Below, in pieces: positions 51,504-60,568 of a stretch of 64,000 bases of DNA. Positions within the stretch are counted from its first letter, which is position 1. Each line of letters begins with the position of its first letter. Under the pieces are notes generated by a model. That model made no database searches. It saw only the letters and a list, made by a program, of their open reading frames with translations, and was not told where the DNA came from. The position numbers were made by a program, and so were the translations under genes. The DNA lies in contig JBBDID010000035.1 in the NCBI GenBank assembly GCA_040880585.1, forward strand, positions 248,001-312,000, written 5' to 3'. The DNA comes from Paracrocinitomix sp040880585 (GTDB lineage: Bacteria > Bacteroidota > Bacteroidia > Flavobacteriales_D > Crocinitomicaceae).

Positions 51504-51518
51504 GGTAAATCAATCCCT

Positions 51519-52349
51519 ATGAAACCACTGATTTATATATCAATAGTTATGCTTTTGATGAGTGCTTGCGGCGCTTCAGATAACAACAATACAGAAAGCT
51601 CTCCGGAAACTGAAGTTGCTGACACGCTTGTTACGACGGATGTTGCCTCCGACTCAAGTGAGGTTGATACCTTGACTGAAATGGATGATGAAACCACGAT
51701 TGATGTAACTGCTTTGATGACAAAATTCAATACAGTTTTTGACTTACCCCTGAAGATAGACTCTGCTTTTGTGACTCAGTTCAGCAGTGAATCAGCAGAG
51801 GATCCATATACACTTACCGGGTCTGAAGTGGCTTACTTATTAAGAAAAATGACGACTGACCAGGCGACAAGCAGTGCGGATTATATGCCGAAGGAATTCA
51901 TTAAATTAGACTCCATTAAAAAGAACGGCAACTACAAAGAATATCAGGATAATCTGGATTTGGGGATGACCCGTTATTCACATGCTAAGCCGGTAGGGAA
52001 AGTAATTTGGGATGAACAACTGACGATTTACCTTTGGTCATTGGATTATGCAACGTATGAAGCTTGCCCTTATGCCGCCGGAACGTATGTTTTTGGAACA
52101 GTATTTTATCAGGGAAAAGCAAGAAACACCACCTTGCTCGGTGAAGATTCTGGTGGGGGTGACCCACCGGTTTGGGGAAGAACACTCACTGAAGGTTTGC
52201 TGACCGAATTGGGATTATCAGTTGATCACAGCAATACATACGGAGAAGAAGATTACGAAAGCGGCGAAGAAATTATTACAAAGAATGAGGAATACAGTGA
52301 GTTTGAGATTACACCCAATGGCTTTGAACTTGTACCGGATGGGATTTAA
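51519..52349 (+). CDS. Putative lipoprotein of unknown function
   Basis: 276 aa from ATG 51519; lipobox LMSAC with Cys17 (MKPLIYISIVMLLMSAC). A Thr/Ser/Asp/Glu-rich linker runs to about residue 65 (NNNTESSPETEVADTLVTTD). The main domain has FNTVFDLPLKIDSAFV and SLDYATYEACPYAAGTYVFGTVFYQG. Ends in an acidic tail (EEDYESGEEIITKNEEY). I do not recognise the family; outer-membrane lipoprotein is the likely location. Confidence 0.6.
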   Translation: MKPLIYISIVMLLMSACGASDNNNTESSPETEVADTLVTTDVASDSSEVDTLTEMDDETTIDVTALMTKFNTVFDLPLKIDSAFVTQFSSESAEDPYTLTGSEVAYLLRKMTTDQATSSADYMPKEFIKLDSIKKNGNYKEYQDNLDLGMTRYSHAKPVGKVIWDEQLTIYLWSLDYATYEACPYAAGTYVFGTVFYQGKARNTTLLGEDSGGGDPPVWGRTLTEGLLTELGLSVDHSNTYGEEDYESGEEIITKNEEYSEFEITPNGFELVPDGI

Positions 52350-52564
52350 CTTAGTTTTAGGGGGCAAGAAAGTATAAAAGTCAGATATTTTCGTTATGGC
52401 TTAAAGCACTGTAAATCCGGCAATTAAAACTCCGGCTAAAAGCAAATATCGTCTCGTAAAATCAAGATTTGAACTTCAAGATACGACAGAATTTTAACTT
52501 CTTGCAAATCAAAAAACTTGAAGTGTTGTAATTATTAATTGTACAGAGATCAAGTAAAAGGGTA

Positions 52565-53416
52565 TTAAATCTTTTCGACGGCGACGTTATCAATCCACCA
52601 ATATCCAATACCTTGATTACAAAAATGTAAGCTTAAAGTTAGATCAGTAGAGCCAAGATTATCAGGCAACACAAACTGACTTGAGTAACTGTACCACACG
52701 TCATCACCCGGAAAGGTCGGCAGAGGTATTTGAATGTTAACAGTGTAACTGCCATTATAAAGACGAAATCCCATTCCACTTTGATTAAAGGTCGTGTTAG
52801 ATTTGTAATTAAATGAAAACTCATAAGTTCCATTAGGTGTCAAATCTGATAGTGCTACATTTTGATCAATCCACTGTTCCCAGCATCCTGTAGAAGAATT
52901 ATGATAAAATCGTAAACTTTGCGCGCTGTCAGCCGCTGTGGTGTTGTCAATACTTATGTCGTTCTGCGGTTCATTAATGTTGTTTTCAACTAAAGACCAG
53001 TCTGTAGGTACAGTTACACCCGATTCAAAACTGCCATTGGAAACGAGAGAAATAGTTTGAGTAGATATCGACTCAATGTTGCTGCCAGGTGAAACACCAT
53101 TGTCTGAGGTGACATAAATGCGGTAATAATAGGTTTCTGAATAATCAATGTCTGAATCGGTAAAACTTGTTCCGTTTATATCCGTTTCTACATGGATTAG
53201 GTTTCCGGTTGACTGATCAATCCCTGAAGATTTGTGGCGGTAAACTTTATAAGATTGAAAAGCTTGATCCGAGCTTGCTGACCAGGATAACTGAACCCCA
53301 TTAGCGTCTTGCGTGATTTGATTTAGAACCACCTCACCTGGTGCAGAACTATTGCATGAGGATATTAGAAAAATTAGTACGGACAATAATGGTAATTTCC
53401 ATTTTTTCATAAGCAT
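52565..53416 (-). CDS. Lipoprotein with fibronectin type III and CBM-like domains
   Basis: 283 aa if started at ATG 53416; the in-frame ATG at 53449 would lie inside a -7 element, so it is unlikely. Lipobox ISSC (LPLLSVLIFLISSC). Residues about 20-115 form a fibronectin type III domain (VQLSWSASSDQAFQSYKVYRH, YSETYYYRIYVTSDNG). The rest is a galactose-binding/CBM-like jelly roll (SNGSFESGVTVPTDWSLVE, and the end YWWIDNVAVEKI). These domains bind polysaccharides and place the protein at the cell surface. Confidence 0.75.
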   Translation of the reverse strand: MLMKKWKLPLLSVLIFLISSCNSSAPGEVVLNQITQDANGVQLSWSASSDQAFQSYKVYRHKSSGIDQSTGNLIHVETDINGTSFTDSDIDYSETYYYRIYVTSDNGVSPGSNIESISTQTISLVSNGSFESGVTVPTDWSLVENNINEPQNDISIDNTTAADSAQSLRFYHNSSTGCWEQWIDQNVALSDLTPNGTYEFSFNYKSNTTFNQSGMGFRLYNGSYTVNIQIPLPTFPGDDVWYSYSSQFVLPDNLGSTDLTLSLHFCNQGIGYWWIDNVAVEKI

Positions 53417-53446
53417 CTTTTTTGGGTACTTGCTTGAGTACTTCAC

Positions 53447-53454
53447 CAAAGATA
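53447..53454 (-). promoter_or_regulatory. Candidate -7 element of the FnIII/CBM lipoprotein
   Basis: Minus strand TATCTTTG matches TAnnTTTG, 30 bp upstream of ATG 53416 and overlapping the alternative ATG at 53449. It therefore decides between the two starts in favour of the downstream one. Confidence 0.4.
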
Positions 53455-53482
53455 TGAAATTTTGATGAAGTTGTAAAGGTCT

Positions 53483-55417
53483 CTATTTTCTCCTCTTCGC
53501 CCGTTTTTCCTTCAACCACTTTGGCATATCGCCTCGTTGGCCAGTGTTTTGGGTTGAAGTGATAGTTTTTTTTCCTCCTTTTGCTTGTCCGGTCAGTCGT
53601 TCTAAAAGGTCTTCTTTTCCGGCACTGATGAGTTTATCCCTTACCCAATTTTTGTTCTCTTTCTTATACCAAAAAAAGAAGCGGTGCTGATCGCGTTTTT
53701 CTTCTTTGGTTTTGGGAGCAAAAGTAGGTTTTAGGGTGTAGGGATGCACCCCGGCATAATAAATTACTGTTGCTACCGTCATGGGGGTGGGCGTAAAATC
53801 TTGTACTTGCTCTAGTTTAAAGCCCAGTTCTTTGGTTTCAGCCGCCAAATTAGCCATGTCTTCTTCCTTGCATCCGGGATGTGAGGAAATAAAATACGGA
53901 ATCAGGGGTTGATTGAGACCATGTTTTTTTTGGATGCGATCATAGCTTTCTTTGAACTTGTGAAAATGCTTAAAAGAAGGTTTTCGCATCACCCGCAGGG
54001 TATCATCTGCCGTGTGTTCGGGTGCCACTTTTAATCTCCCTGAAACATGCCGGGTAATCACTTGCTCCATATATTCTTCGGCGTCCTCATCCCCCAATTG
54101 TTTGTTGTAGTCCTTTACTAAAAGATCATATCGGATTCCCGACCCCACAAAGGCTTTTTTGACTTTCGGATGCTGATCTACTTTTTTGTAGATATCCGTC
54201 ATGGGTTTATGTGTGGTATCTAAGTTAGAACAAATGACGGGATGAATACAAGACGGGCTGACACATTTTTCGCAGATACTTTCATCAATCCCCTTCATCT
54301 TATACATATTTGCTGAGGGACCGCCAAGATCAGAAATGTATCCTTTAAAACCGGGATCATTGACCACTTGTTCCACTTCTTTCAGGATAGATTTTTCTGA
54401 GCGGGAAGCAATGAATTTCCCCTGATGTGCCGATATCGTACAAAAACTGCATCCGCCAAAACACCCACGGTGCATATTGATCGAAAATTTGATCATATCA
54501 TAAGCCGGAATCGCTCCCCGCTTGTTGTATTTGGGGTGTGGTAAGCGGGTATAGGGTAAATCAAAAGACGCATCAATTTCTTTCTCGGTCATGGTTCTGA
54601 ACGGAGGGTTGATCACCAGGCGATTGTCACCAATATCCTGTGTAATTCTTCTTGCGATCAGTTTGTTTGACTCTACCTCTACAATTTTAAAATTTGCGGC
54701 GTATTTCAATTTATCGCTCAAACAATCTTCATGAGATGAGAGGGAGACATCCTCCCAGTTTTTATTTTTGGGAATTTCTTCTGCTTTTGGTTGTAAAAAA
54801 GCGGTTTGTGGTGTTGTTTTTAGCGATTCAAACGGAACCCCTTTCTTGAGTAAAGTTAAAATCTCTCGCAAGGGTTGCTCACCCATTCCATACACTAACA
54901 AATCTGCACCACTATCTTCTAAAATACTGGGAAAAAGACGGTCTGCCCAATAATCGTAGTGGGTTACTCTTCTCAATGAAGCTTCAATTCCGCCGAGAAC
55001 CACCGGCACATCCGGATACAGTTCTTTGAGTATTTTAGTATAAACGGTGCTGGCATAATCGGGTCTGAAACCGGCTTCTCCACCGGGTGTGTAAGAGTCG
55101 GTGGAGCGTTTTCTTTTAGAAGCGGTGTAATGATTCACCATAGAATCCATACAACCGGAGGTTACGCCAAAAAACAACCTGGGTTGGCCAAACTTTTTAA
55201 AATCCCTTAAGTCATCCTGCCAGTTAGGTTGTGGAATGATACCCACTCTCAGCCCTTCACTTTCAATGATTCTGCCTATTACAGCTGGTCCAAATGCCGG
55301 ATGATCTACATAAGCATCACCGGAAATAAGTACAACATCCAACTCATCCCATCCGTGATAAGGCAGCTCTTTTTTGGTGATTGGCAGCCAATCTGATAAC
55401 GGTCTTCTCTCCTCCAT
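53483..55417 (-). CDS. ygiQ: YgiQ family radical SAM protein (UPF0313)
   Basis: 644 aa. N-terminal cobalamin-binding-like part (LDVVLISGDAYVDHPAFGPAVIGRIIESEG) and VLGGIEASLRRVTHYDYW. The radical-SAM motif CFGGCSFC (C-xxx-C-xx-C) binds the 4Fe-4S cluster near residue 316. Further Cys-rich part (CEKCVSPSCIHPVIC) and HPGCKEEDM could bind another metal. The end is basic and disordered. YgiQ is widespread but without a defined reaction. The gene stands alone after the FnIII/CBM gene. Confidence 0.9.
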   Translation of the reverse strand: MEERRPLSDWLPITKKELPYHGWDELDVVLISGDAYVDHPAFGPAVIGRIIESEGLRVGIIPQPNWQDDLRDFKKFGQPRLFFGVTSGCMDSMVNHYTASKRKRSTDSYTPGGEAGFRPDYASTVYTKILKELYPDVPVVLGGIEASLRRVTHYDYWADRLFPSILEDSGADLLVYGMGEQPLREILTLLKKGVPFESLKTTPQTAFLQPKAEEIPKNKNWEDVSLSSHEDCLSDKLKYAANFKIVEVESNKLIARRITQDIGDNRLVINPPFRTMTEKEIDASFDLPYTRLPHPKYNKRGAIPAYDMIKFSINMHRGCFGGCSFCTISAHQGKFIASRSEKSILKEVEQVVNDPGFKGYISDLGGPSANMYKMKGIDESICEKCVSPSCIHPVICSNLDTTHKPMTDIYKKVDQHPKVKKAFVGSGIRYDLLVKDYNKQLGDEDAEEYMEQVITRHVSGRLKVAPEHTADDTLRVMRKPSFKHFHKFKESYDRIQKKHGLNQPLIPYFISSHPGCKEEDMANLAAETKELGFKLEQVQDFTPTPMTVATVIYYAGVHPYTLKPTFAPKTKEEKRDQHRFFFWYKKENKNWVRDKLISAGKEDLLERLTGQAKGGKKTITSTQNTGQRGDMPKWLKEKRAKRRK

Positions 55418-55458
55418 CTCACCGCAAAGGTACGATCATCTTACTAAATAATTGCAAA

Positions 55459-56298
55459 TCAGAAATAATCTGCTATTATTTTCAGCTCTTTCGGCTCCAA
55501 TTCTGTATACCCTTCTGGGAAATGCTTGACGTAAAGCAGCTCTCCGGTGACCAGGTTAATCAAAGAAAGATCTGTTTTAGTGTTCACAGAATAATAAAGT
55601 AGATAATGGGTGCGATTAGAAGTTTTGAGCGCTTCAAAAAACAGCTCTTTAGCGAAAAGTCGGTAGGTGATATCGTATTTCTTCAGTTTGTCTTCATCTA
55701 TAAAATGCACCAAAAACTCACGGTTTAAAATAAGGGTATTTCCCATTTGACCTTTTGATTGTTGGGTGATCTCCTCAGCGATCTGCTCATTTAAGGTCTC
55801 ATTGCTATTGTGCAGTTGTTTCTCTTTGATCAGGCTCAAGCCTTTGTTTAAAGCCTGAATAATATACCGGTTAAAGAGATGCTCTTCGTCTTCAGCCAGC
55901 ATTTCATGAAAGCCGTTGTAGTACATATAGCCCAGCGTTTGATCAAAGGGGACTTGTTTGTCTTTTTTATACAATTTTGCCGGTTGCAAAACCAATACAT
56001 GTTGATTTTTACGATCCATCATGTACTTTTTGGTCGGTTCTTTTGTAGTGACAAAGAGCGCTGTTGTTTCTTTGGGTGGGCGTTCATATTTTTCTACTGT
56101 TGTATAGTCGGATATTTTCCAATATTTATCCAATGCATCCAGCATTTTATGGTCAAACAAACTATCTCCGGTTTGCAGATAGCAAATCCCATTATCTAAT
56201 AGATTTTTAAAAGCGAGATCTTTATGCCCGTAATTAAACATCTGAGAAAATGCCTGAAATGCGATCAGGCTAACCACTAAAACAATACCCTTTTTCAT
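55459..56298 (-). CDS. Secreted protein of unknown function
   Basis: 279 aa with a signal peptide (MKKGIVLVVSLIAFQAFSQ). Mostly alpha/beta pattern (AFKNLLDNGICYLQTGDS, LFVTTKEPTKKYMMDRKNQHVLVLQ, NTLILNREFLVHFIDEDKLKKYDITYRLF). No lipobox, no T9SS tail. It follows marC by 18 bp and is probably in the purN-marC operon. Family not recognised. Confidence 0.6.
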   Translation of the reverse strand: MKKGIVLVVSLIAFQAFSQMFNYGHKDLAFKNLLDNGICYLQTGDSLFDHKMLDALDKYWKISDYTTVEKYERPPKETTALFVTTKEPTKKYMMDRKNQHVLVLQPAKLYKKDKQVPFDQTLGYMYYNGFHEMLAEDEEHLFNRYIIQALNKGLSLIKEKQLHNSNETLNEQIAEEITQQSKGQMGNTLILNREFLVHFIDEDKLKKYDITYRLFAKELFFEALKTSNRTHYLLYYSVNTKTDLSLINLVTGELLYVKHFPEGYTELEPKELKIIADYF

Positions 56299-56316
56299 AA
56301 TTTGAATTTCTTAAAA

Positions 56317-56907
56317 TTAATTAGAAAACGCGAACAATTCCTTTGCATTATCGGCAAAAAGTTTTACAGCGATCGCCAATAAAATAATACCAAATATTTT
56401 CTGAAGGATGGCAATCCCTCCTTTACCCAATAGTTTTTCAATTTTTTTAGTTGAAAGTAATACCAGATAAACAATGACCATATTTAGTATCACGGCAAGT
56501 GCAAGATTGATAGGGGCGTATTCAACCCTTAAAGAAATAAGCGTAGTCATGGTGCCTGCTCCGGCAATCAGGGGAAATGCAACCGGAACTATGGATACGA
56601 CTTTATAATTGGCCATATCATCTTTAAATAGTTCTACTCCAAAAATCATTTCAACCGCCAGTGCAAACAATATCAATGAACCGGCAACGGCAAAGGCTTT
56701 AATGTTTACCCCCAGCACAGTGAGCAATATTTCGCCGGCAAATAAAAAAACCAGCATCAACACTAAAGCCACAATAGATGCTCTCAACGCATGAATATCA
56801 CCCGTCTTTTCCTTTAATTTCAGAATGATTGGAACATTTCCAATAATATCAATGACCGCAAACAAGATCATAAATGCTTTTCCGGTTTCTACCCAATCAA
56901 AATTCAT
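56317..56907 (-). CDS. MarC family integral membrane protein (UPF0056)
   Basis: 196 aa with six spans, typical size. Family motifs: IDIIGNVPIILKL near residue 19, VAFPLIAGAGTMTTLI (about 107-122; MarC 'PlaiPlmaGPGai') and the C-terminal GGIAILQKIFGIILLAIAVKLFADN. MarC proteins are inner-membrane proteins of unknown transport role. It overlaps purN by 4 bp (ATGA), so both are cotranscribed. Confidence 0.88.
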   Translation of the reverse strand: MNFDWVETGKAFMILFAVIDIIGNVPIILKLKEKTGDIHALRASIVALVLMLVFLFAGEILLTVLGVNIKAFAVAGSLILFALAVEMIFGVELFKDDMANYKVVSIVPVAFPLIAGAGTMTTLISLRVEYAPINLALAVILNMVIVYLVLLSTKKIEKLLGKGGIAILQKIFGIILLAIAVKLFADNAKELFAFSN

Positions 56908-57482
56908 CCTATCGCTTTTATTAGTTGTTCAATACATGCCGGATAATACCGGTGTTCCAGTTCCAGCACTTTTTTTTGTACTTCTTCAGGAGTTTCATCT
57001 TTTTCAATCGCGCAAGAGTGTTGCTCAATGATGGCGCCTTCATCATACGCTTCGTTGACATAGTGAATAGTCGCACCGGATTTTTTTTCACCGGCATCAA
57101 CCACAGCCCGGTGTACATGCATACCGTACATCCCTTTTCCACCAAATTTAGGCAATAATGCGGGATGAATATTGACAATTTTATGAGGATATGCTTGAAT
57201 CAGGTCAGGGTGAATTTTTTTCAAATAACCTGCCAGAACAATAAAATCAATGGCGTTGGATTGCAGTAGTTGGAGGATGTGGCCCGAATCAGCTTCTTCG
57301 TGGCTATGGACATAATAGGAGATGCCGTGTTTTTTTGCTCGCTCAATTACTCCGGCATTGGGGTTGTTGGTGATAATCAAATGAATATCGGCTTCAGCTA
57401 CTTTTTTGAAATGACAGATGATGGCTTCTGCATTGCTTCCTCCTCCCGAGGCAAAAATCGCTATCCTTTTGACATGACCCAT
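56904..57482 (-). CDS. purN: Phosphoribosylglycinamide formyltransferase
   Basis: 192 aa. GART motifs: RIAIFASGGGSNAEAII (phosphate-binding Gly loop, residues 6-22), NNPNAGVIERA, the catalytic Asn-His-Asp set around IVNIHPALLPKFGGKGMYG (Asn103, His105 approx.) and DEGAIIEQHSC with Asp. It transfers formyl from 10-formyl-THF to GAR in purine synthesis. Cytoplasmic. First gene of a three-gene operon with marC and a secreted protein; divergent to the nitroreductase. Confidence 0.94.
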   Translation of the reverse strand: MGHVKRIAIFASGGGSNAEAIICHFKKVAEADIHLIITNNPNAGVIERAKKHGISYYVHSHEEADSGHILQLLQSNAIDFIVLAGYLKKIHPDLIQAYPHKIVNIHPALLPKFGGKGMYGMHVHRAVVDAGEKKSGATIHYVNEAYDEGAIIEQHSCAIEKDETPEEVQKKVLELEHRYYPACIEQLIKAIG

Positions 57483-57571
57483 TCAACCGGTTGTTTTGGA
57501 ACGGTAAAGGTAATCTGAATTAATAAGAGGAAGCAAAATAAGTACTACATTTAATCAAAAAAATTAGTGAG

Positions 57572-58246
57572 ATGAGTACCACCAAGTATCCTTTTATTCC
57601 GTACACGGCACCTTCATATTCGGAAGAAGAGATGATTAAACGATCAAAATCATTTTATGAATTCATGGACAAAAGAAGATCGGTGCGTGAATATTCTGAT
57701 AAAGACATCCCCAGAGAGGTGATTGAAAATATTGTAAAAACGGCTGGAACGGCTCCCTCGGGTGCACATAAACAACCCTGGACTTTTTGTGTGATCCGCA
57801 ACAAGGACTTAAAACATAAAATCAGACAATTGGCCGAAGAAGAAGAGCAAAAAAATTATGACGGAAGAATGAGTGATCGCTGGCTGGAGGATCTGGAGCC
57901 ATTTGGCACCAACCCGGTCAAAGAATTCATTGATATCGCTCCCTGGGTGATTATTGTTTTAAAGCGTTCTTATGATCTGGATGAAAATGGAGAAAAAACG
58001 CAGAATTATTATGTAAATGAATCTGTAGGAATAGCGGCTGGAATGTTGATAACTGCCATACACAATGCCGGTTTGGTGACATTAACACATACACCAAGTC
58101 CAATGAATTTTATTGCTGAGGTACTGAAGCGACCTAAAAATGAAAAACCCTTTTTGCTGATTCCGGTAGGATACCCGGCAGAAAACTGCACGGTACCAGA
58201 CATTAAACGCAAGGAGATGGATGACATTGCAATTATTTACAAGTAA
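57572..58246 (+). CDS. Nitroreductase-family flavoprotein, iodotyrosine deiodinase (IYD) type
   Basis: 224 aa. FMN-binding RRSVREYS at 35-42 and TAPSGAHKQPW at 60-70. The region after is IYD-like rather than standard nitroreductase: EEQKNYDGRM (Glu92, Tyr96) then NPVKEFIDIAP (Lys117), the E-Y-K triad that clamps halotyrosine and FMN in IYD. The end NAGLVTLTHTP...RPKNEKPFLLIPVGYPAENCTVPDIKRK also follows IYD. Bacterial IYD homologues reduce halotyrosines in vitro; physiological role unclear. Cytoplasmic. Downstream is acpP (65 bp), possibly with its own promoter. Confidence 0.8.
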   Translation: MSTTKYPFIPYTAPSYSEEEMIKRSKSFYEFMDKRRSVREYSDKDIPREVIENIVKTAGTAPSGAHKQPWTFCVIRNKDLKHKIRQLAEEEEQKNYDGRMSDRWLEDLEPFGTNPVKEFIDIAPWVIIVLKRSYDLDENGEKTQNYYVNESVGIAAGMLITAIHNAGLVTLTHTPSPMNFIAEVLKRPKNEKPFLLIPVGYPAENCTVPDIKRKEMDDIAIIYK

Positions 58247-58249
58247 ATT

Positions 58250-58279
58250 TTGATTTTCTAGTTTTAAGTATTTTCTTTG
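58250..58279 (+). promoter_or_regulatory. Candidate promoter of acpP
   Basis: TTG at 58250-58252, a 19-base spacer, then TTTCTTTG at 58272-58279 (one mismatch to TAnnTTTG), 32 bp upstream of the acpP ATG. Confidence 0.45.
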
Positions 58280-58311
58280 CACACTGAATTAAACCATTAA
58301 AACAGATTATT

Positions 58312-58548
58312 ATGTCTGATGTAAAATCAAGAGTGATGTCTATTATCGTAGACAAATTAGGAGTAGCTGAAGATGAAGTTACAGCCGAAGCTAGCTTCAC
58401 TAACGACCTCGGTGCGGATTCTTTGGACACGGTTGAGTTGATTATGGAGTTCGAAAAAGAATTCAATATCGCAATTCCAGATGACCAAGCGGAAAAAATC
58501 CAAACAGTTGGGGACGCTATTTCTTACATTGAAAGTAACGCAAAGTAA
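58312..58548 (+). CDS. acpP: Acyl carrier protein
   Basis: 78 aa, acidic. The 4'-phosphopantetheine site is Ser37 in GADSLDTVELIMEFE (DSL). Helices SDVKSRVMSIIVDKLGV and DDQAEKIQTVGDAISYIES complete the four-helix ACP. It carries growing acyl chains for fatty-acid synthesis. Upstream of fabF (39 bp) and rnc, the conserved order. Confidence 0.97.
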   Translation: MSDVKSRVMSIIVDKLGVAEDEVTAEASFTNDLGADSLDTVELIMEFEKEFNIAIPDDQAEKIQTVGDAISYIESNAK

Positions 58549-58587
58549 ACTTTCTTAAAAATTTGTTTTAAATCGTAACGTCAGTTC

Positions 58588-59841
58588 ATGGAGTTAAAAA
58601 GAGTTGTTATAACGGGTCTTGGAGCTTTAACACCAATAGGAAACACGATTCCCGAATATTGGGAGTCATTGATCAATGGTGTGAGCGGAGCTGCAAAGAT
58701 CACTTCTTTTGACGCTTCAAAGTTTAAAACTCAGTTTGCTTGCGAATTGAAGAACTTCAATGTTGAAGATCATCTTGATCGCAAGGAAGCAAGAAAACTA
58801 GATCAATTTTCTCAGTATGCCATGGTTTCCACTGCGGAAGCCATGGCAGACTCTGGGATTGACCTGGAAAAAATAGACCTCAACCGTGCCGGGGTTGTTT
58901 GGGGATCCGGAATTGGGGGGTTAAAAACCTTTCAGGAAGAATCTTGGGCATTTTGTAAAGGAGACGGCACACCACGTTTTAATCCCTTTTTTATACCAAA
59001 AATGATTGTGGATATTGCTGCAGGGCATATTTCTATCAAGTATGGGTTAAGAGGGCCAAATTACGTGACAGTGTCAGCTTGTGCTTCATCTAATAATGCC
59101 ATGATTGATGCTTTTAATTTAATTCGACTCAATAAAGCCAATATAATTGTATCCGGTGGATCAGAAGCTTGTGTGAATGAATCCGGAGTTGGAGGATTTA
59201 ATGCTTTAAAAGCTTTATCCACACGAAATGATGATCCAAAAACGGCTTCCCGCCCTTTTGATTTAGGACGTGAAGGCTTTGTGCTGGGAGAAGGTTCCGG
59301 CGCAATTATTATAGAAGAATTAGAGCACGCAAAAGCAAGAGGAGCTAAGATCTATGCAGAAATTGTTGGAAGTGGATTGTCTGCAGATGCTTATCATATT
59401 ACGGCACCGCATCCGGATGGTATAGGGGCTAAAAATGTGATGATCGAAGCGCTTAGAGAAGCCGGTCTCCAACCTGGTGATGTGGATTATATCAATGTTC
59501 ACGGAACTTCTACCCCTTTGGGAGATATAGCAGAAACAAAAGCTATTAAGGAAGTGTTTGGAGAAGACGCTTATCGTCTTAACATTTCTTCTACCAAGTC
59601 AATGACAGGTCATTTATTGGGTGCTGCAGGTGCAATTGAAGCAATCGCTTGTATTAAAGCCATTGAAACTAACATTGTGCCTCCTACCATTAACCATTTT
59701 ACAGATGATCCTGAAATTGACAATAAACTGAATTTTACTTTTAATAAGGCAGAAAAACGTGAAGTAAACTGCGCTTTAAGTAATACTTTCGGTTTTGGAG
59801 GGCACAATACCTCTGTTATTTTCAAATCATACAACGATTAA
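58588..59841 (+). CDS. fabF: Beta-ketoacyl-ACP synthase II
   Basis: 417 aa. Catalytic triad: Cys165 (TVSACASSNN), His305 (NVHGTSTPLGD) and His342 (KSMTGHLLGAAG). N-terminus RVVITGLGALTPIGN and C-terminus SNTFGFGGHNTSVIF are FabF hallmarks. It elongates acyl-ACP with malonyl-ACP and controls chain length and temperature-dependent unsaturation. rnc begins 6 bp after the stop. Confidence 0.97.
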   Translation: MELKRVVITGLGALTPIGNTIPEYWESLINGVSGAAKITSFDASKFKTQFACELKNFNVEDHLDRKEARKLDQFSQYAMVSTAEAMADSGIDLEKIDLNRAGVVWGSGIGGLKTFQEESWAFCKGDGTPRFNPFFIPKMIVDIAAGHISIKYGLRGPNYVTVSACASSNNAMIDAFNLIRLNKANIIVSGGSEACVNESGVGGFNALKALSTRNDDPKTASRPFDLGREGFVLGEGSGAIIIEELEHAKARGAKIYAEIVGSGLSADAYHITAPHPDGIGAKNVMIEALREAGLQPGDVDYINVHGTSTPLGDIAETKAIKEVFGEDAYRLNISSTKSMTGHLLGAAGAIEAIACIKAIETNIVPPTINHFTDDPEIDNKLNFTFNKAEKREVNCALSNTFGFGGHNTSVIFKSYND

Positions 59842-59847
59842 TATAGC

Positions 59848-60564
59848 TTGTTACGCCTGTTTCTTTCAAAAAAGAAAAGTAAGGATGACCTGAATTTAAT
59901 TTCTTTTGTATTGAAGAAATTTGGTCACCGACCAAAAAAGCTGAAGCTGTTTAAACGCGCATTGACGCATAAATCGTATAGTAATACGAGATCAAACGTC
60001 GAAAGCAACGAACGGCTAGAGTTTTTGGGAGATACCGTTATTGACATGATCGTAGCAGAATATCTTTACGAGAAATTTTCTGAGAAGGATGAGGGATTTC
60101 TCACCAAAGTAAAAGCAAAAATCGTAAATAGAAAAATGCTGGCTGAAATTGGAAGTGAACTGGGATTGGCAAAGTTTCTTCTTTATGAAAGTGGAAGATC
60201 AATACGTCTTTCAACCTTAGAAGGAAACGCTTTTGAAGCCATTATCGGCGCCATTTATTTGGATTCTAATTATGAAACCACAAAAAAAATATTCACTTCC
60301 CGAATCATTCGCAATTATATCAACCTCACCGAAGTATTAGAGCAGGAAATTGATTTTAAGAGCGCTCTCCTGATCTGGGGACAGAAAAACAAGTTAGTCA
60401 TCAGCTATCAAATTATAGAAGAAGCCAGTAAAGAAAATCGTTTCCAGTATACCGCTTGCGTTGTCATTAACGATAAGAGATGGGGAATGGGTAAAGGTCT
60501 CTCAAAAAAAGAAGCTGAACAACATGCATCTAAAGAAACACTACTGCTTATGGGTGTACAATGA
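59848..60564 (+). CDS. rnc: Ribonuclease III
   Basis: 238 aa. TTG start six bases after fabF's stop; no ATG is available in frame near the start. Catalytic domain: NERLEFLGDTVID at 54-66 with Glu58 and Asp62, and GNAFEAIIGAIYLD at 126-139 with Glu130. Position 127 is Asn where E. coli RNase III has Asp114. C-terminal dsRBD from about 165 (FKSALLIWGQKNKL, KKEAEQHASKETLL). It cuts double-stranded RNA in rRNA and mRNA processing. Probably translationally linked to fabF. Confidence 0.95.
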   Translation: MLRLFLSKKKSKDDLNLISFVLKKFGHRPKKLKLFKRALTHKSYSNTRSNVESNERLEFLGDTVIDMIVAEYLYEKFSEKDEGFLTKVKAKIVNRKMLAEIGSELGLAKFLLYESGRSIRLSTLEGNAFEAIIGAIYLDSNYETTKKIFTSRIIRNYINLTEVLEQEIDFKSALLIWGQKNKLVISYQIIEEASKENRFQYTACVVINDKRWGMGKGLSKKEAEQHASKETLLLMGVQ

Positions 60565-60568
60565 TGAC

